A DNA stretch of 64,000 nt from Burkholderia glumae LMG 2196 = ATCC 33617 (GCF_000960995.1 NZ_CP009435.1:2976001-3040000); one strand, 5' to 3'; positions 1 to 8,865 are shown, numbered from the stretch's first letter. The notes: a model not told the origin generated them from the letters alone. Translations and numbers: made by a program.

Positions 1-539
1 ATCCCGACCTCCAGGTACTGCGACCACACTCCGCGATCCTGCAACTCCCGCTTGAGCCGCAGCGCCGCCTCGGAGCCGGGCACGACGCGCGAAAGATCGG
101 TGCCGATCGCGCGCGCGATGGTGGCGCGCACCTCGTCGGCACGGCTCGCGTCGCCGCCCGCCTGCTCCTCGATCACGCGCTCGATCAGGCTCACCGCGAA
201 GGTCACGCCGCAGGCCTTGATGGCCTGCACGTCGCACGGCGCGAGCAGCCGGATCGCGGGTTGGCCGCCGCCGAGCTGCGCGGCGAGTATCTCGCGCGCG
301 CTGCCGAGCGGCTCGCCCTCGGCGCGGCGCGCCACCTCGACCGCATCGGGCAGGTCGAACAGGTCGGCCGTGGTTGGCGCGCTGGCCGTGATGTCGAACA
401 CCTCGCCGTCGCGCACGGCCACCACGCACGGTCCCTCGAAGCTCGCCGTCTTGCGCCAGACGCGGCCGACCAGCAGCGCGCGGCCGAGGTCGGCGGGAAG
501 GCAATCGTCGATCGTGAACTTGTCTGCCTGGGATGTCAT
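1..539 (-). CDS. Fumarylacetoacetate hydrolase (FAH) family protein, 3' part outside window
   Basis: The reverse strand reads from an ATG at 537-539 without a stop to the left edge, giving 179 codons of the N-terminal part. The start MTSQADKFTIDDCLPADLG and the segment around residues 105-130 (LLAPCDVQAIKACGVTF, then SLIERVIEEQAGGD) are typical of FAH-fold proteins that sit next to IclR or LysR regulators. Family members cleave or decarboxylate C-C bonds of oxo-acids using Mg or Mn; the metal ligands would lie in the missing C-terminal part, so the substrate cannot be named. The gene diverges from the IclR regulator at 737, which probably controls it. Family call is confident, reaction is not. 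Confidence 0.8.
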   Translation of the reverse strand, partial: MTSQADKFTIDDCLPADLGRALLVGRVWRKTASFEGPCVVAVRDGEVFDITASAPTTADLFDLPDAVEVARRAEGEPLGSAREILAAQLGGGQPAIRLLAPCDVQAIKACGVTFAVSLIERVIEEQAGGDASRADEVRATIARAIGTDLSRVVPGSEAALRLKRELQDRGVWSQYLEVG

Positions 540-590
540 GAATCCTGTCTCCTTGATCGGGGTGCGGCCGATGCTAGGGCCAAGCGCCCG

Positions 591-634
591 GCCTGTCCAA
601 CCTGCGAACGTATAATCCAGCCAGCTGGACAGGC
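591..634. promoter_or_regulatory. Probable operator of the FAH/IclR divergent promoter
   Basis: GCCTGTCCA (591-599) is repeated as its exact reverse complement TGGACAGGC (626-634). Nested inside the right half is a second symmetric element, TCCAGC-CA-GCTGGA (616-629). The shared half-site core is TGGA(C). The pair lies between two divergent genes, one an IclR-type regulator, which fits an autoregulatory operator. Binding is inferred. Confidence 0.55.
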
Positions 635-736
635 CGGCGCGTCGTGCCGCCGTCCTGCCGGTTCGTGCCGACAGTTCGTGCTGACTCGTTGTCCCGCCGC
701 CGTCGGCCTGCCCCGTTCCTTCCACGAGCCGTCCCG

Positions 737-1504
737 ATGCCCGATCAAGCCGCCCAGCCCGACAAAGTCCATGACGTGCCCGCGATCGGCCGCGTCCACG
801 ACATCCTCGAGGCCTTGAAGTCCACCCGCCGCCCGACCTCGGCGCGCGACCTGCTGGCGCTCACCGGCATGCCGCGCAGCACGCTCTACCTGACGCTCGA
901 CGCGCTGGAACGCCGGCAGTGGATCGAGAAGATCGGCGACGGCTATGCGATCGGCGTCGCGCTGTTCGAGATCGGCAGCACCTATCTGCTCGCCGACTTC
1001 ACGCTCGACGCGTTCCGCCGCGAGGCGGCCTGGTTCGTGGCGAAGCACAACGAGGCCGTGCAGATGGCGGTGCTCGACCGCGCCGAGGTGGTCTACCTCG
1101 CACGCGAGGACCCGTCGCGCGCGGTGCGGCTCGTCTCCGACATCGGCTCGCGGCTGCCCGCGCATTGCTCGGCGCTCGGCAAGGCGCTGCTCGCGAGCCT
1201 GGCCGACGAAACCGTGCAGATGCTGCTGCCGGCGCGGCTGCCTGCGCTGACCGAGCGCTCGGTGACGCGCCGCGCCGAGCTGATCGAGGCGCTGGCCGGC
1301 GTGCGCGCGAGCGGCTACGCGATCGAGCGCGAGGAAGCCTGCACCGGGCTCGCGTGCCTGGCGGTGATGGTGGGCGTGTCCTCGGTGGGCAAGCGGATCG
1401 CCGTGAGCACCAGCGTGCCGGTGGACCGGCTCGACGCGAAGCGCGAGACGCGGCTGCTCGTCGATCTGACCACGCTCGCGCAGCGCGTGGCGCGCGGGCT
1501 GTGA
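737..1504 (+). CDS. IclR-family transcriptional regulator
   Basis: 255-aa protein with an N-terminal winged helix (about residues 15-75; GRVHDILEALKS, then TGMPRSTLYLTLDALERR) and the C-terminal IclR effector domain (about 95-250), including the characteristic LPAHCSALGKALLA stretch and the YAIEREEACTGLACLAV core. The open frame extends upstream to 644, but the ATG at 737 gives the standard IclR length and leaves room for the divergent promoter. It is expected to act as an effector-responsive dimeric regulator of itself and of the FAH-family gene at 1-539. The ligand is unknown. Confidence 0.88.
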   Translation: MPDQAAQPDKVHDVPAIGRVHDILEALKSTRRPTSARDLLALTGMPRSTLYLTLDALERRQWIEKIGDGYAIGVALFEIGSTYLLADFTLDAFRREAAWFVAKHNEAVQMAVLDRAEVVYLAREDPSRAVRLVSDIGSRLPAHCSALGKALLASLADETVQMLLPARLPALTERSVTRRAELIEALAGVRASGYAIEREEACTGLACLAVMVGVSSVGKRIAVSTSVPVDRLDAKRETRLLVDLTTLAQRVARGL

Positions 1505-1698
1505 GCGCCGCGCCGCGAGGCAGGAAGCCCAGGCGGGAGCACGGGCTTGCCGCCGCCGGGCAGCAGCGCCGCCCACCGCCTGCAAGCCGGAATCATGAGC
1601 AGGCCGGAAGCGATCGCGTGGAAGTGTGGCCAAGGCGTGCGATGGCCTAACCGTTAGTTGCGGTCAATGCCTCGGCCTACCGGGCCGACGCGCCCGCC

Positions 1699-2364
1699 TC
1701 AAGCGCGGATCAGCGCCGTCGGCAGGCACCAGCGCGCCGCCCAGGCACGCGCCAGCCGTTCGGCGCGGCCGAGCCGCACGGCGGCATCGTCGAAATCGAT
1801 CACGTGGATCTCGTCGGCCTGCGCGGGCCGCGCCGGCATCTCGTCGCTGCGCCCGTCGGTCAGCAGCCAGAGCGAGCGCGGCGCGCCGGGCCGGCGCCGG
1901 GCCCGTTGCGCGAGCAGCGCGCGCGCCGCGTCGATGCCGAGCGTGAGCGGCGTGCCGCCGCCCCCCATCACCGGCTCGAGCCAGCGCTCGTTCCACCAGC
2001 GCGGCACGGCCGGCCCGAAGCGCCGCTCGGCACGGCCCGCGCCGAAGCAGATCAGCGCCACCTCGGCGCGCTCGCGCGCGGCCGCGTCGAACAGGCCCAC
2101 CAGCAGCCCCTTCGCGCGCGCGAGCCGGCCGCCGTCGAGCATCGACGCCGAGCAGTCGAGCACGAAGCAATGGAACGCGCGCGGCGCGCCGGCGCGCGGC
2201 CGGAAGCGCAGATGCGCCGGCGCGAGCGCGGCGCCGCGCGCGGCGGCCAGCGTCGCGGCCCAGGCGATGCGGGTGCCGGGGCGGCCGCGCCGGTCGGGAA
2301 GCTTGCCGGGCTGCCATCGAACCCCGCTGCCGGCGGCGGCGAGGGCATCCGTTCGATGGCTCAG
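1699..2364 (-). CDS. VWA (ChlD/CobT-type) region of cobaltochelatase, probably made by frameshift from chlI
   Basis: This frame encodes about 221 residues with a von Willebrand A domain: MIDAS motif DCSAS, a downstream GGGGTPLTLGID loop and TDGRSDE. It is the partner of the AAA+ ChlI-type protein and of CobN in ATP-driven Co insertion into hydrogenobyrinate a,c-diamide. There is no ATG, GTG or TTG in frame near the upstream gene's stop; the only candidate is a CTG at 2362-2364 overlapping the TGA. The reading frame is -1 relative to chlI and is entered directly from an A7 slippery run, so the likely product is a ChlI-ChlD fusion of about 586 residues (1699-3458). Independent CTG initiation remains possible. 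Confidence 0.75.
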   Translation of the reverse strand: MSHRTDALAAAGSGVRWQPGKLPDRRGRPGTRIAWAATLAAARGAALAPAHLRFRPRAGAPRAFHCFVLDCSASMLDGGRLARAKGLLVGLFDAAARERAEVALICFGAGRAERRFGPAVPRWWNERWLEPVMGGGGTPLTLGIDAARALLAQRARRRPGAPRSLWLLTDGRSDEMPARPAQADEIHVIDFDDAAVRLGRAERLARAWAARWCLPTALIRA

Positions 2365-2373
2365 CGTTTTTTT
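2314..2373 (-). promoter_or_regulatory. Candidate -1 programmed ribosomal frameshift site (slippery A7 plus stem-loop)
   Basis: On the reverse strand the chlI frame reads TCA AAA AAA CGC TGA, giving the canonical slippery pattern A-AAA-AAA (2367-2373) four nucleotides before the stop. After a 7-nt spacer, CCATCGAAC can pair perfectly with GTTCGATGG (+ strand 2351-2359 and 2314-2322), a 9-bp stem with a 28-nt GC-rich loop. Slippery site, spacer and stem match the layout known for -1 frameshifting, and the -1 frame leads straight into the VWA coding region. Recoding in chlD-type cobaltochelatase genes is an established phenomenon; its use here is inference. Confidence 0.7.
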
Positions 2374-3458
2374 GACGGCAGCGGGATCACGCCCTTGACG
2401 GCAACCAGGCCGGCCGGCTCGGGCGGCAGGTAGCCCCAGTCGGCCTCGTCGCGCGCCGGGTCGGCCGCGGGCGGCGGACCCGCCGGCGCATCGGACGACG
2501 CACCGGCAGACGCCGCGCCGGCCGTGCCGTCCGCGCGGCGCTCCTGGCGCGGCGCGTCCGGCGGCCGCGACGGCGCGGGCGCCGCCGGCGGCACGGTGCG
2601 GCGGTGCCGCAGCACGTCGTCGGCGATCCGCTCGACGTGCGCGTCGCGCACCGCCGCCTCGCCGTCGAGCGCCGCGAGCGCCCGTGCGGCGCGCAGCATC
2701 ACCAGGTCGGCGCGCAGCCCGTCCACGCCGGCCGCCATGCAGCACGCCGCCACGCATGCGTGGACGGCGTCGTCGATGCGCACCGCGGCGAGCGCCGCGC
2801 GCGCGCGGCGAATCCGTTCGACCAGCGCGGCCTGCGCCTGGTCGTGCGCGGCGCGGAACGCGTGCGGATCGAGATCGAACGCGAGCCGCGCCTTGACGAT
2901 CCGCTGCCGCTCGTCGGCATCGCGCGGGTTCGCGAGTTCGACCATCAGCCCGAAGCGGTCGAGCAGCTGCGGGCGCAGCTCGCCCTCCTCCGGATTCATC
3001 GTGCCGACCAGCGCGAAGCGCGCCGCGTGCGAATGCGAGATCGCATCGCGCTCGACGGTGTTGACGCCGCTCGCGGCGGCGTCGAGCAGCACGTCGACGA
3101 GGCCGTCGGGCAGCAGGTTCACCTCGTCCACGTAGAGCACGCCCAGATGCGCGCGCGCCAGCAGCCCCGGCGAGAAGCGCACCGCCCCCTCGCCTAGCGC
3201 GCCGGCCAGATCGAGCGATCCGGTGACGTGCTCGTCGGCCGCGCCGAGCGGCAGCGTGACGAAGCGGCCCTCGGGCAGCAGTTCGGCCAGCGCGCGCGCG
3301 GCCGTCGATTTGGCGGTGCCGCGCGGCCCGCTCACCAGCACCCCGCCGATGGCCGGATCGACGGCCAGCAGCAGCAGCGCGCGCTGCAGCGCGGCCTGCC
3401 CGACCAGCGCGGAAAACGGAAAGGGCGGCAGCGCGCCCGAGGCATCGTGTGGGTTCAT
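2361..3458 (-). CDS. AAA+ ChlI/BchI-type cobaltochelatase ATPase subunit
   Basis: 365-residue product read in the zero frame. It has a Walker A motif SGPRGTAKSTAARAL (about residues 44-58), Walker B LGVLYVDEVNLL (about 109-120) and the sensor stretch ALVGTMNPEEGELRPQLLDRFGL typical of magnesium/cobalt chelatase I subunits. After about residue 290 a proline/alanine-rich linker leads to the C-terminus. Its start overlaps the cobN stop (ATGA, 3455-3458), indicating translational coupling. It should hydrolyse ATP to drive cobalt insertion by CobN. This cluster uses ChlI/ChlD-like helpers instead of the CobS/CobT pair. The tail carries the recoding site described at 2314-2373. Confidence 0.88.
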   Translation of the reverse strand: MNPHDASGALPPFPFSALVGQAALQRALLLLAVDPAIGGVLVSGPRGTAKSTAARALAELLPEGRFVTLPLGAADEHVTGSLDLAGALGEGAVRFSPGLLARAHLGVLYVDEVNLLPDGLVDVLLDAAASGVNTVERDAISHSHAARFALVGTMNPEEGELRPQLLDRFGLMVELANPRDADERQRIVKARLAFDLDPHAFRAAHDQAQAALVERIRRARAALAAVRIDDAVHACVAACCMAAGVDGLRADLVMLRAARALAALDGEAAVRDAHVERIADDVLRHRRTVPPAAPAPSRPPDAPRQERRADGTAGAASAGASSDAPAGPPPAADPARDEADWGYLPPEPAGLVAVKGVIPLPSKKR

Positions 3459-6400
3459 CGCCGGCTTCCTTCGAGATGCTGCTCGACGGCGAGCAGCTGT
3501 TGTTCGAGCTGGTCGCGATAGGCGCCCGGCTCCTGCCAGAGCCCGCGCTGGATCGCCTCCAGCAGCCGCTCGCAGATGCCGTGCAGCGCGTGCGGGTTGT
3601 GCCGTTCGAGGAAGACCCGCGTGGCGGCGTCGTTGACGTAGGCGTCGGTGACGAGCGCGTACTGGTGATCGGCCACCACGCGCGCGGTGGCGTCATAGCC
3701 GTACAGGTAGTCGACGGTGGCGGCCATCTCGGCCGCCCCCTTGTAGCCGTGCCGCTTGACGCCGTCGATCCATTTCGGGTTGACCACGCGCGAGCGGATC
3801 ACGCGCGCGATCTCCTCGGTCAGCGTGTTGATGCGCGGCGTGTCGGGCCGGCTGTGGTCGCCGTGGTAGAGCGCCGGCTGGCGCCCCGAGCGATGCCGGA
3901 CCGCGGCCGCCATGCCGCCCTGGAACTGGTAGTAGTCGTTCGAGTCGAGCAGGTCGTGCTCGCGGTTGTCCTGGTTCTGCACCACCGCGTCGATCGTCGC
4001 GAGCCGCGCGCCGAACGCGTCGTGGGCCGCCTCGCCGGCGCTGTTCTGCGCGTAGGCGTAGCCGCCCCAGGCCTGATAGGCATCGGCGAGATCGGCGTCG
4101 GTCTGCCAGCCGCCGCCGTCGATCCGTTCCTGCAGGCCCGCGCCGTAGCTGCCCGGCCGCGCCCCGAACACGCGCCAGCCGGCGCGCCGCCGCGCCTCGT
4201 CGGCCGCCACGCCGCGTTCGACGAGCGCCGCCGCGTCGCGCTGCACGCGCGCGCGGATCGGGTTCAGATGAGCCGGCTCGTCGAGTTCGGCCACCGCCTG
4301 CACGGCCGCGTCGAACAGGTGCATCAGGTTCGCGAACGCGTCGCGGAAGAAGCCCGACACGCGCAGCGTCACGTCGATGCGCGGCCGGTCGAAGATCTCG
4401 ATCGGCACGATCTCGAAGTCGGTCACGCGGTGGCTGCCGTGCGCCCATTTCGGCCGCACGCCGATCAGCGCGAAGGCCTGCGCGATGTCGTCGCCGCCGG
4501 TGCGCATGGTGGCGGTGCCCCATACCGACAGGCCCACGGCGCGCGGATAGTCGCCATGCTCCTGCAAGTGGCGCTCCACCAGCTGATGCGCGGACTTCAT
4601 GCCGAGCGACCAGGCCGCCTGGGTCGGCACCGCGCGCGTGTCGACCGAATAGAAGTTGCGGCCGGTGGGCAGCACGTCGGGGCGCCCGCGCGAGGGCGAG
4701 CCGCTCGGCCCCGGCGGCACGAAGCGGCCGTCGAGCCCGCGCAGCAGATGGCGTAGCTCGTCGGCGCCGCATGCGTCCAGGCGCGGCGCGAGATCGCGCG
4801 CCACGCGCTCGAGCACGGCCCGCGTGGCCGGCCAGCGCTCGGGATGCGCGTGCGGTGCGGGCGCGGCGGCAAGCGCATCGGCCGATTCGATGGCCGCGGC
4901 CTCGGCGCCGTGGGGTGCGCCGCCCTCGCCGCCCTCGCCGCTCAGCGACGCCACCAGCCGCTGCGCGAGCAGCTCCAGCCGCTCGCGCGTGTCGCCGGCA
5001 TGGCGCCACGGCGTCGGATCGACGGCCACCAGTTCGGCGGGCCGCGGCCCACGCCACGGCGCGGCCCAGTCGGCCGCGAGCGGATCGAACTCGGCGCCGA
5101 GCGCGAGGTCGCGCGCGAGCGCCGCGATCAGCCCCGCGTTGGCGCCGAGCCCGTCGCCGACCGGAAAGCGCGCCAGCGCGAGCAAGGTGTCGCGGCGCTG
5201 GCGCCCTGCGGGCGAGCGGCCGAAGGTATGCAGTCCGTCGCGGATCTGCGCCTCCTTCAGCTCGCAGAGCCAGGCATCGACGCGCGTGAGCAGCGCGTCC
5301 TCGTCGCCCTGCCCGGCGGGCGCGGCCACGCTCAACTCCTCGTGCAGGCGGTGCTCGACGATGGTGTCGAGGATGGTCCGGCGCAGCAGCTTCGCGCGCC
5401 GCGCGTCCACCATCAGCGCCTCGTAGTACTCGTCCACCTGCCGCTCGAGATCCTGCAGCGGCCCGTAGTTCTCGGCGCGCGTGAGGGGCGGCATCAGGTG
5501 GTCGACGATCACCGCCTGCGCGCGGCGCTTGGCCTGGCTGCCCTCGCCGGGATCGTTGACGATGAACGGATAGAGGTGCGGCAGCGGCCCGAGCACGAGG
5601 TCGGGCCAGCACGCGTCGGACAGCGCGACGCTCTTGCCGGGCAGCCATTCGAGGTTGCCGTGCTTGCCGACGTGGACGATCGCGTCGATCGCGAACACGT
5701 CGCGCAGCCAGAAATAGAAGGCCAGGTAGGCGTGCGGCGGCACGATCTCGGCGTCGTGGTAGCTTGCGTAGTCGTTCGCGTCGCGCGTGCGCGCCGGCTG
5801 GATTCCGACGAACACGTGCCCGGCGCGCCAGCCCGCGATCGGAAAGCGTCCGTGGCGCAGCGCCGGCTCCTGCTCGGGCATGCCCCAGCGCGCCTCGATC
5901 GCCTCGCGCGCGGCCGCGGGCAGGCGTGCGTAGTGCCGGCGGTAGGCGTCCATCGCGAGGCTCTGGAACGCGGGCCGGAGCGCGCTTTGCGCCGCGTCGT
6001 TGGTCACGCCGCCGGTGAGCCGCGCGAGCAGCGCGTCGCCCGAGGCCGGCAGCGGCCCGGCCAGCGTGTAGCCGGCCTCGCCGAGCGCGGCCAGGATGCC
6101 GAGCGCCGAGGCCGGCGTATCGAGCCCGACGCCGTTGCCGATCCGCCCTTCGCTGGTCGGGTAGTTGGCCAGCACCAGCGCGAGCCGCTTGTCGGCGTTC
6201 GGCGCGGTGCGCAGCCGGCACCAGCGCCGGCTCAGCTCGGCCACGAAGGCCACGCGCTCGGCGTCGGGCTGGTAGCGCACCACGTCCACCTCGGTATGCG
6301 GGCAACGATAGGCGAGCCCCTTGAAGCTGATCGCACGCGTGACGATGCGCCCGTCCACCTCGGGCAGCGCCACGTGCATCGCGATGTCGCGTGCCTGCAG

Positions 6401-7324
6401 CCCCTGCGGGTCGGCCAGCCAGGTCTCGCGGTTGCCGCCCGACAGGATCACCTGCAGCACCGGCGCGTCGCCCGCCAGTTCCTCGGCGGCGGGCGCGTCG
6501 ATCGCGCCGGCCGCGAACGCGGTGGTGTTGAGCACCAGCGCCACGCGCTCGGAGGCCACCAGCCGGTCGATCACCTCGCGGCTCGCGGCGTCCTTCAGCG
6601 AGGTCACGGCGATCGGCAGCGGGTTGAGCCCCTCGCGCTCGAGCGCGTCGATCAGCGCGTCGAACACGGCCGTGTTGGCGGCCTGCCAGTGCGCCTTGTA
6701 GAACAGGATGGCCACCACCGGCGCGCCCGGCGTCCAGCGCGCGCGCCAGTGGTCGAGCGTGGCCGGCTCGTGGGCCGGGTGATAGAGCGCGGCGGCCGGC
6801 AGCGGCCGCGGCGGCGCCGGCTCCTCGCCCACGCCGAGTGCATGGAAGGCGATGCTGCGCAACAGCGCCTGCGCGTTATGGGCGCCGCCCTCGCGCAGAT
6901 AGCGCCACCATTGCCGGCACCGCGCCGGCTCGACGGTGCTCCGCGCGATCAGGTTCGGATCTTCCTGCAGGTCGCCCGAGAACATCGCCAGCCGCTGGCC
7001 GCGCCGTTCGGCGAGCGCCACGGCCTGCTCGATCCCGTAGGGCCAGTAGGCCTCGCCGCCCAGATGGTCGATCACCACCACGCGTGCATGCTGCAGCACG
7101 TCCTCGACGTAGAAATCGACCGACGCGGGCTGCCGCAGGAACGTCAGGTTGGCGAGCCGCACGCTCGGGAAGCCCTCGCCGAGCCGCGGCACGACGCTCG
7201 CGAGCAGCGCCAGCGTGGTGTCCGCCGAACTGAGGATCACGATCTCGGCGGGGCGCTGGTCGATCCGGATCACGCCCTGCGTGTCGTCGACGAAGCCGCC
7301 CGGGGTGGTGCGCAGCAGATGCAT
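3455..7324 (-). CDS. cobN: Cobaltochelatase large subunit CobN
   Basis: 1289-residue protein of the CobN/BchH superfamily, the subunit that binds hydrogenobyrinic acid a,c-diamide and receives cobalt in the aerobic B12 pathway. Recognisable segments include KRLALVLANYPTSEGRIGNGVGLDTPAS, the central HVGKHGNLEWLPGKSVALSD and NDPGEGSQAKRRAQAVI, and the C-terminal RVSGFFRDAFANLMHLFD and the stretch around WIDGVKRHGYKGAAEM. Length agrees with the family. It sits 16 nt after cobW and overlaps chlI by 4 nt, so the four genes form one leftward operon under the cobalamin riboswitch at about 8.6-8.8 kb. Confidence 0.95.
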   Translation of the reverse strand: MHLLRTTPGGFVDDTQGVIRIDQRPAEIVILSSADTTLALLASVVPRLGEGFPSVRLANLTFLRQPASVDFYVEDVLQHARVVVIDHLGGEAYWPYGIEQAVALAERRGQRLAMFSGDLQEDPNLIARSTVEPARCRQWWRYLREGGAHNAQALLRSIAFHALGVGEEPAPPRPLPAAALYHPAHEPATLDHWRARWTPGAPVVAILFYKAHWQAANTAVFDALIDALEREGLNPLPIAVTSLKDAASREVIDRLVASERVALVLNTTAFAAGAIDAPAAEELAGDAPVLQVILSGGNRETWLADPQGLQARDIAMHVALPEVDGRIVTRAISFKGLAYRCPHTEVDVVRYQPDAERVAFVAELSRRWCRLRTAPNADKRLALVLANYPTSEGRIGNGVGLDTPASALGILAALGEAGYTLAGPLPASGDALLARLTGGVTNDAAQSALRPAFQSLAMDAYRRHYARLPAAAREAIEARWGMPEQEPALRHGRFPIAGWRAGHVFVGIQPARTRDANDYASYHDAEIVPPHAYLAFYFWLRDVFAIDAIVHVGKHGNLEWLPGKSVALSDACWPDLVLGPLPHLYPFIVNDPGEGSQAKRRAQAVIVDHLMPPLTRAENYGPLQDLERQVDEYYEALMVDARRAKLLRRTILDTIVEHRLHEELSVAAPAGQGDEDALLTRVDAWLCELKEAQIRDGLHTFGRSPAGRQRRDTLLALARFPVGDGLGANAGLIAALARDLALGAEFDPLAADWAAPWRGPRPAELVAVDPTPWRHAGDTRERLELLAQRLVASLSGEGGEGGAPHGAEAAAIESADALAAAPAPHAHPERWPATRAVLERVARDLAPRLDACGADELRHLLRGLDGRFVPPGPSGSPSRGRPDVLPTGRNFYSVDTRAVPTQAAWSLGMKSAHQLVERHLQEHGDYPRAVGLSVWGTATMRTGGDDIAQAFALIGVRPKWAHGSHRVTDFEIVPIEIFDRPRIDVTLRVSGFFRDAFANLMHLFDAAVQAVAELDEPAHLNPIRARVQRDAAALVERGVAADEARRRAGWRVFGARPGSYGAGLQERIDGGGWQTDADLADAYQAWGGYAYAQNSAGEAAHDAFGARLATIDAVVQNQDNREHDLLDSNDYYQFQGGMAAAVRHRSGRQPALYHGDHSRPDTPRINTLTEEIARVIRSRVVNPKWIDGVKRHGYKGAAEMAATVDYLYGYDATARVVADHQYALVTDAYVNDAATRVFLERHNPHALHGICERLLEAIQRGLWQEPGAYRDQLEQQLLAVEQHLEGSRR

Positions 7325-7340
7325 GGCGGCGCGCGGCGCG

Positions 7341-8408
7341 TCAGGCCGGCTGGGCGGCGCCGAGCGCGGCCGTGAAGGCGCGCTGCAGCGCGGCCGCGTC
7401 GAGATCCTCGCCGATCAGCACGAAGCGGCTGACCTCGTCCTCGCCGTCCCGCAGCCGGCGGTCGAAGTAGCTGTCGAAGCGTCCGCCCACGCCCTGGATC
7501 ACCAGCCGCATCGGCGTGCCGGGCAGCACCGCGAAGCCCTTCACGCGGTAGATCGTGTGGCCGTCCACCAGCGCGCGCAGCGCGGCGACGGTCGCCTCGC
7601 GCGAGCTCACGCGCGCCTGCACCACCACCGAGTCGAACTCGTCGTGGTGGTGATCGGCGTCGTCGGCCGAGCCGTGATGATCGTGGCGCAGGTGGATGCT
7701 GTCCTCCGAGGCCGCGTTCAGGCCGATCAGCGTGGCCAGGTCGAGCTCGCCGCGCTGCGCCCGCACGATCTTCACGTGGGCCGGGATTTCCTCGCGGATC
7801 GTGGCCTCGACCGAGGCGAATTGCGCCTCGTCGAGCAGGTCGGTCTTGTTGACGATCACCAGGTCGGCCGACGAGAGCTGGTCGGCGAACAGCTCGTGCA
7901 GCGGCGATTCGTGATCGAGGTTCGGATCGGCGCGGCGCTGCTCGTCCACGGCGTCGGGGTTGTCGGCGAACTGGCCGGCCGCGGTGGCCGGGCCGTCCAC
8001 CACGGTCAGCACCGCGTCGCAGGTAAAACTGTTCTTGATCGACGGCCAGTTGAACGCCTGCACGAGCGGCTTGGGCAGCGCGAGGCCCGAGGTCTCGATC
8101 AGCACGTGATCGATCTCGGCGCGGCGCTCGACCAGCGCCTCCATCACCGGATAGAACTCCTCCTGCACCGTGCAGCACAGGCAGCCGTTGGCGAGCTCGT
8201 AGAGCTGGCCGGCCGCTTCCGCGCCCTCTTCGCAGCCGATGCCGCATCCCTTCAGGATCTCGCCGTCGATGCCGAGTTCGCCGAATTCGTTGACGATCAC
8301 CGCGATCCGGCGGCCCGACGCGTTCTCGAGAATGTGACGCAGCAGCGTGGTCTTGCCGCTGCCGAGGAAGCCCGTGACGACGGTCACGGGAATTTTGCGC
8401 ATTTGCAT
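7341..8408 (-). CDS. cobW: CobW, metal-delivery GTPase of cobalamin synthesis
   Basis: 355-residue COG0523 G3E GTPase starting MQMRKIPVTVVTGFLG; P-loop GFLGSGKT at about 13-20, the CxCC metal-binding motif at residues 76-79 (NGCLCCT), the NKTD guanine-specificity motif, and a His/Asp-rich loop (HLRHDHHG, then DDADHHHDEFD) before the C-terminal CobW_C domain. It is thought to supply Co(II) to the CobN chelatase; position immediately upstream of cobN fits. An upstream in-frame extension to 8702 runs through the riboswitch and is not plausible coding sequence, so the ATG at 8406-8408 was chosen. Confidence 0.93.
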   Translation of the reverse strand: MQMRKIPVTVVTGFLGSGKTTLLRHILENASGRRIAVIVNEFGELGIDGEILKGCGIGCEEGAEAAGQLYELANGCLCCTVQEEFYPVMEALVERRAEIDHVLIETSGLALPKPLVQAFNWPSIKNSFTCDAVLTVVDGPATAAGQFADNPDAVDEQRRADPNLDHESPLHELFADQLSSADLVIVNKTDLLDEAQFASVEATIREEIPAHVKIVRAQRGELDLATLIGLNAASEDSIHLRHDHHGSADDADHHHDEFDSVVVQARVSSREATVAALRALVDGHTIYRVKGFAVLPGTPMRLVIQGVGGRFDSYFDRRLRDGEDEVSRFVLIGEDLDAAALQRAFTAALGAAQPA

Positions 8409-8587
8409 GGGAAGGATTCCGTCGGTGAGTCGGTGGATGATGCCATCGGCGCGTGGCAGGAGCGATCGCAAACGGGCCGCCACGCCGGCGGCCCGGGACA
8501 GCGCGCCGCCTCCCGCGGCGCGTCCCTTGCGGAGCCTCCCGCGCCAGCGCGCGCCGGGCCAGGCGCGCCGCGAGCGCGGCGGTTCCG

Positions 8588-8830
8588 CCGTTCTGGCCGG
8601 TATCCGGGCTGGCGACCGCGCCGCTTCGCCTTCCCGGACGCCGGCGGCATCCAGTGGCCTGGCCGCGCGTGACGCGCACGCGCGGTGAAGCGGGCCTCGC
8701 ATCGCCTCTTTGCGATGCAGTCGCTTACCGTTGCGGGGGCAGCACAGGTTGATCGCGGCCGCGGCGCGGCCCGATGCCCTGTTTCCCGTTCAACTGCGTG
8801 CGCAGGAATCCGCACGCGAGCACCAAAACG
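8588..8830 (-). ncRNA. Cobalamin riboswitch upstream of cobW-cobN-chlI/chlD
   Basis: Reverse-strand reading shows the conserved blocks in order: GGTGCTCGCG start, TTGAACGGGAAACAGGG, the B12-box core CTGTGCTGCCCCCGCAACGG followed by TAAGCG, CCACTGGATGCC, GGGAAGGCGAAGCGGC and the closing AGCCCGGATACCGGCC. This is a class-I AdoCbl-type riboswitch. Its 3' end is about 180 nt before the cobW ATG, leaving space for a ribosome-site sequestor or terminator. It should shut the operon down when B12 is plentiful. Confidence 0.95.
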
Positions 8831-8836
8831 GCTGCG

Positions 8837-8865
8837 AGTGTAGGCGCCGCGCCGGAACGCGTCAA
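8837..8865 (-). promoter_or_regulatory. Sigma70-type promoter of the cobW operon
   Basis: Reverse strand: TTGACG (8860-8865), exactly 17 nt spacer, TACACT (8837-8842). The predicted start near 8830 coincides with the 5' end of the cobalamin riboswitch. Position and spacing support the call; no transcript data. Confidence 0.65.

Noticed and set aside
1699..3696. 665-codon reverse frame running from within cobN to the VWA stop, as one protein
   Set aside because: Only its last 222 codons look like protein; the rest is a shadow of chlI in another frame. The real link is the frameshift at 2367-2373.
3449..7375. Long forward-strand frames opposite cobN (and similar long frames opposite chlI, spoVR, yeaH, prkA, cobB, the M23 gene and the rbs genes)
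   Set aside because: They are Arg/Ala/Gly/His-rich, match no family, and are the expected codon-position shadow of real genes in very GC-rich DNA.
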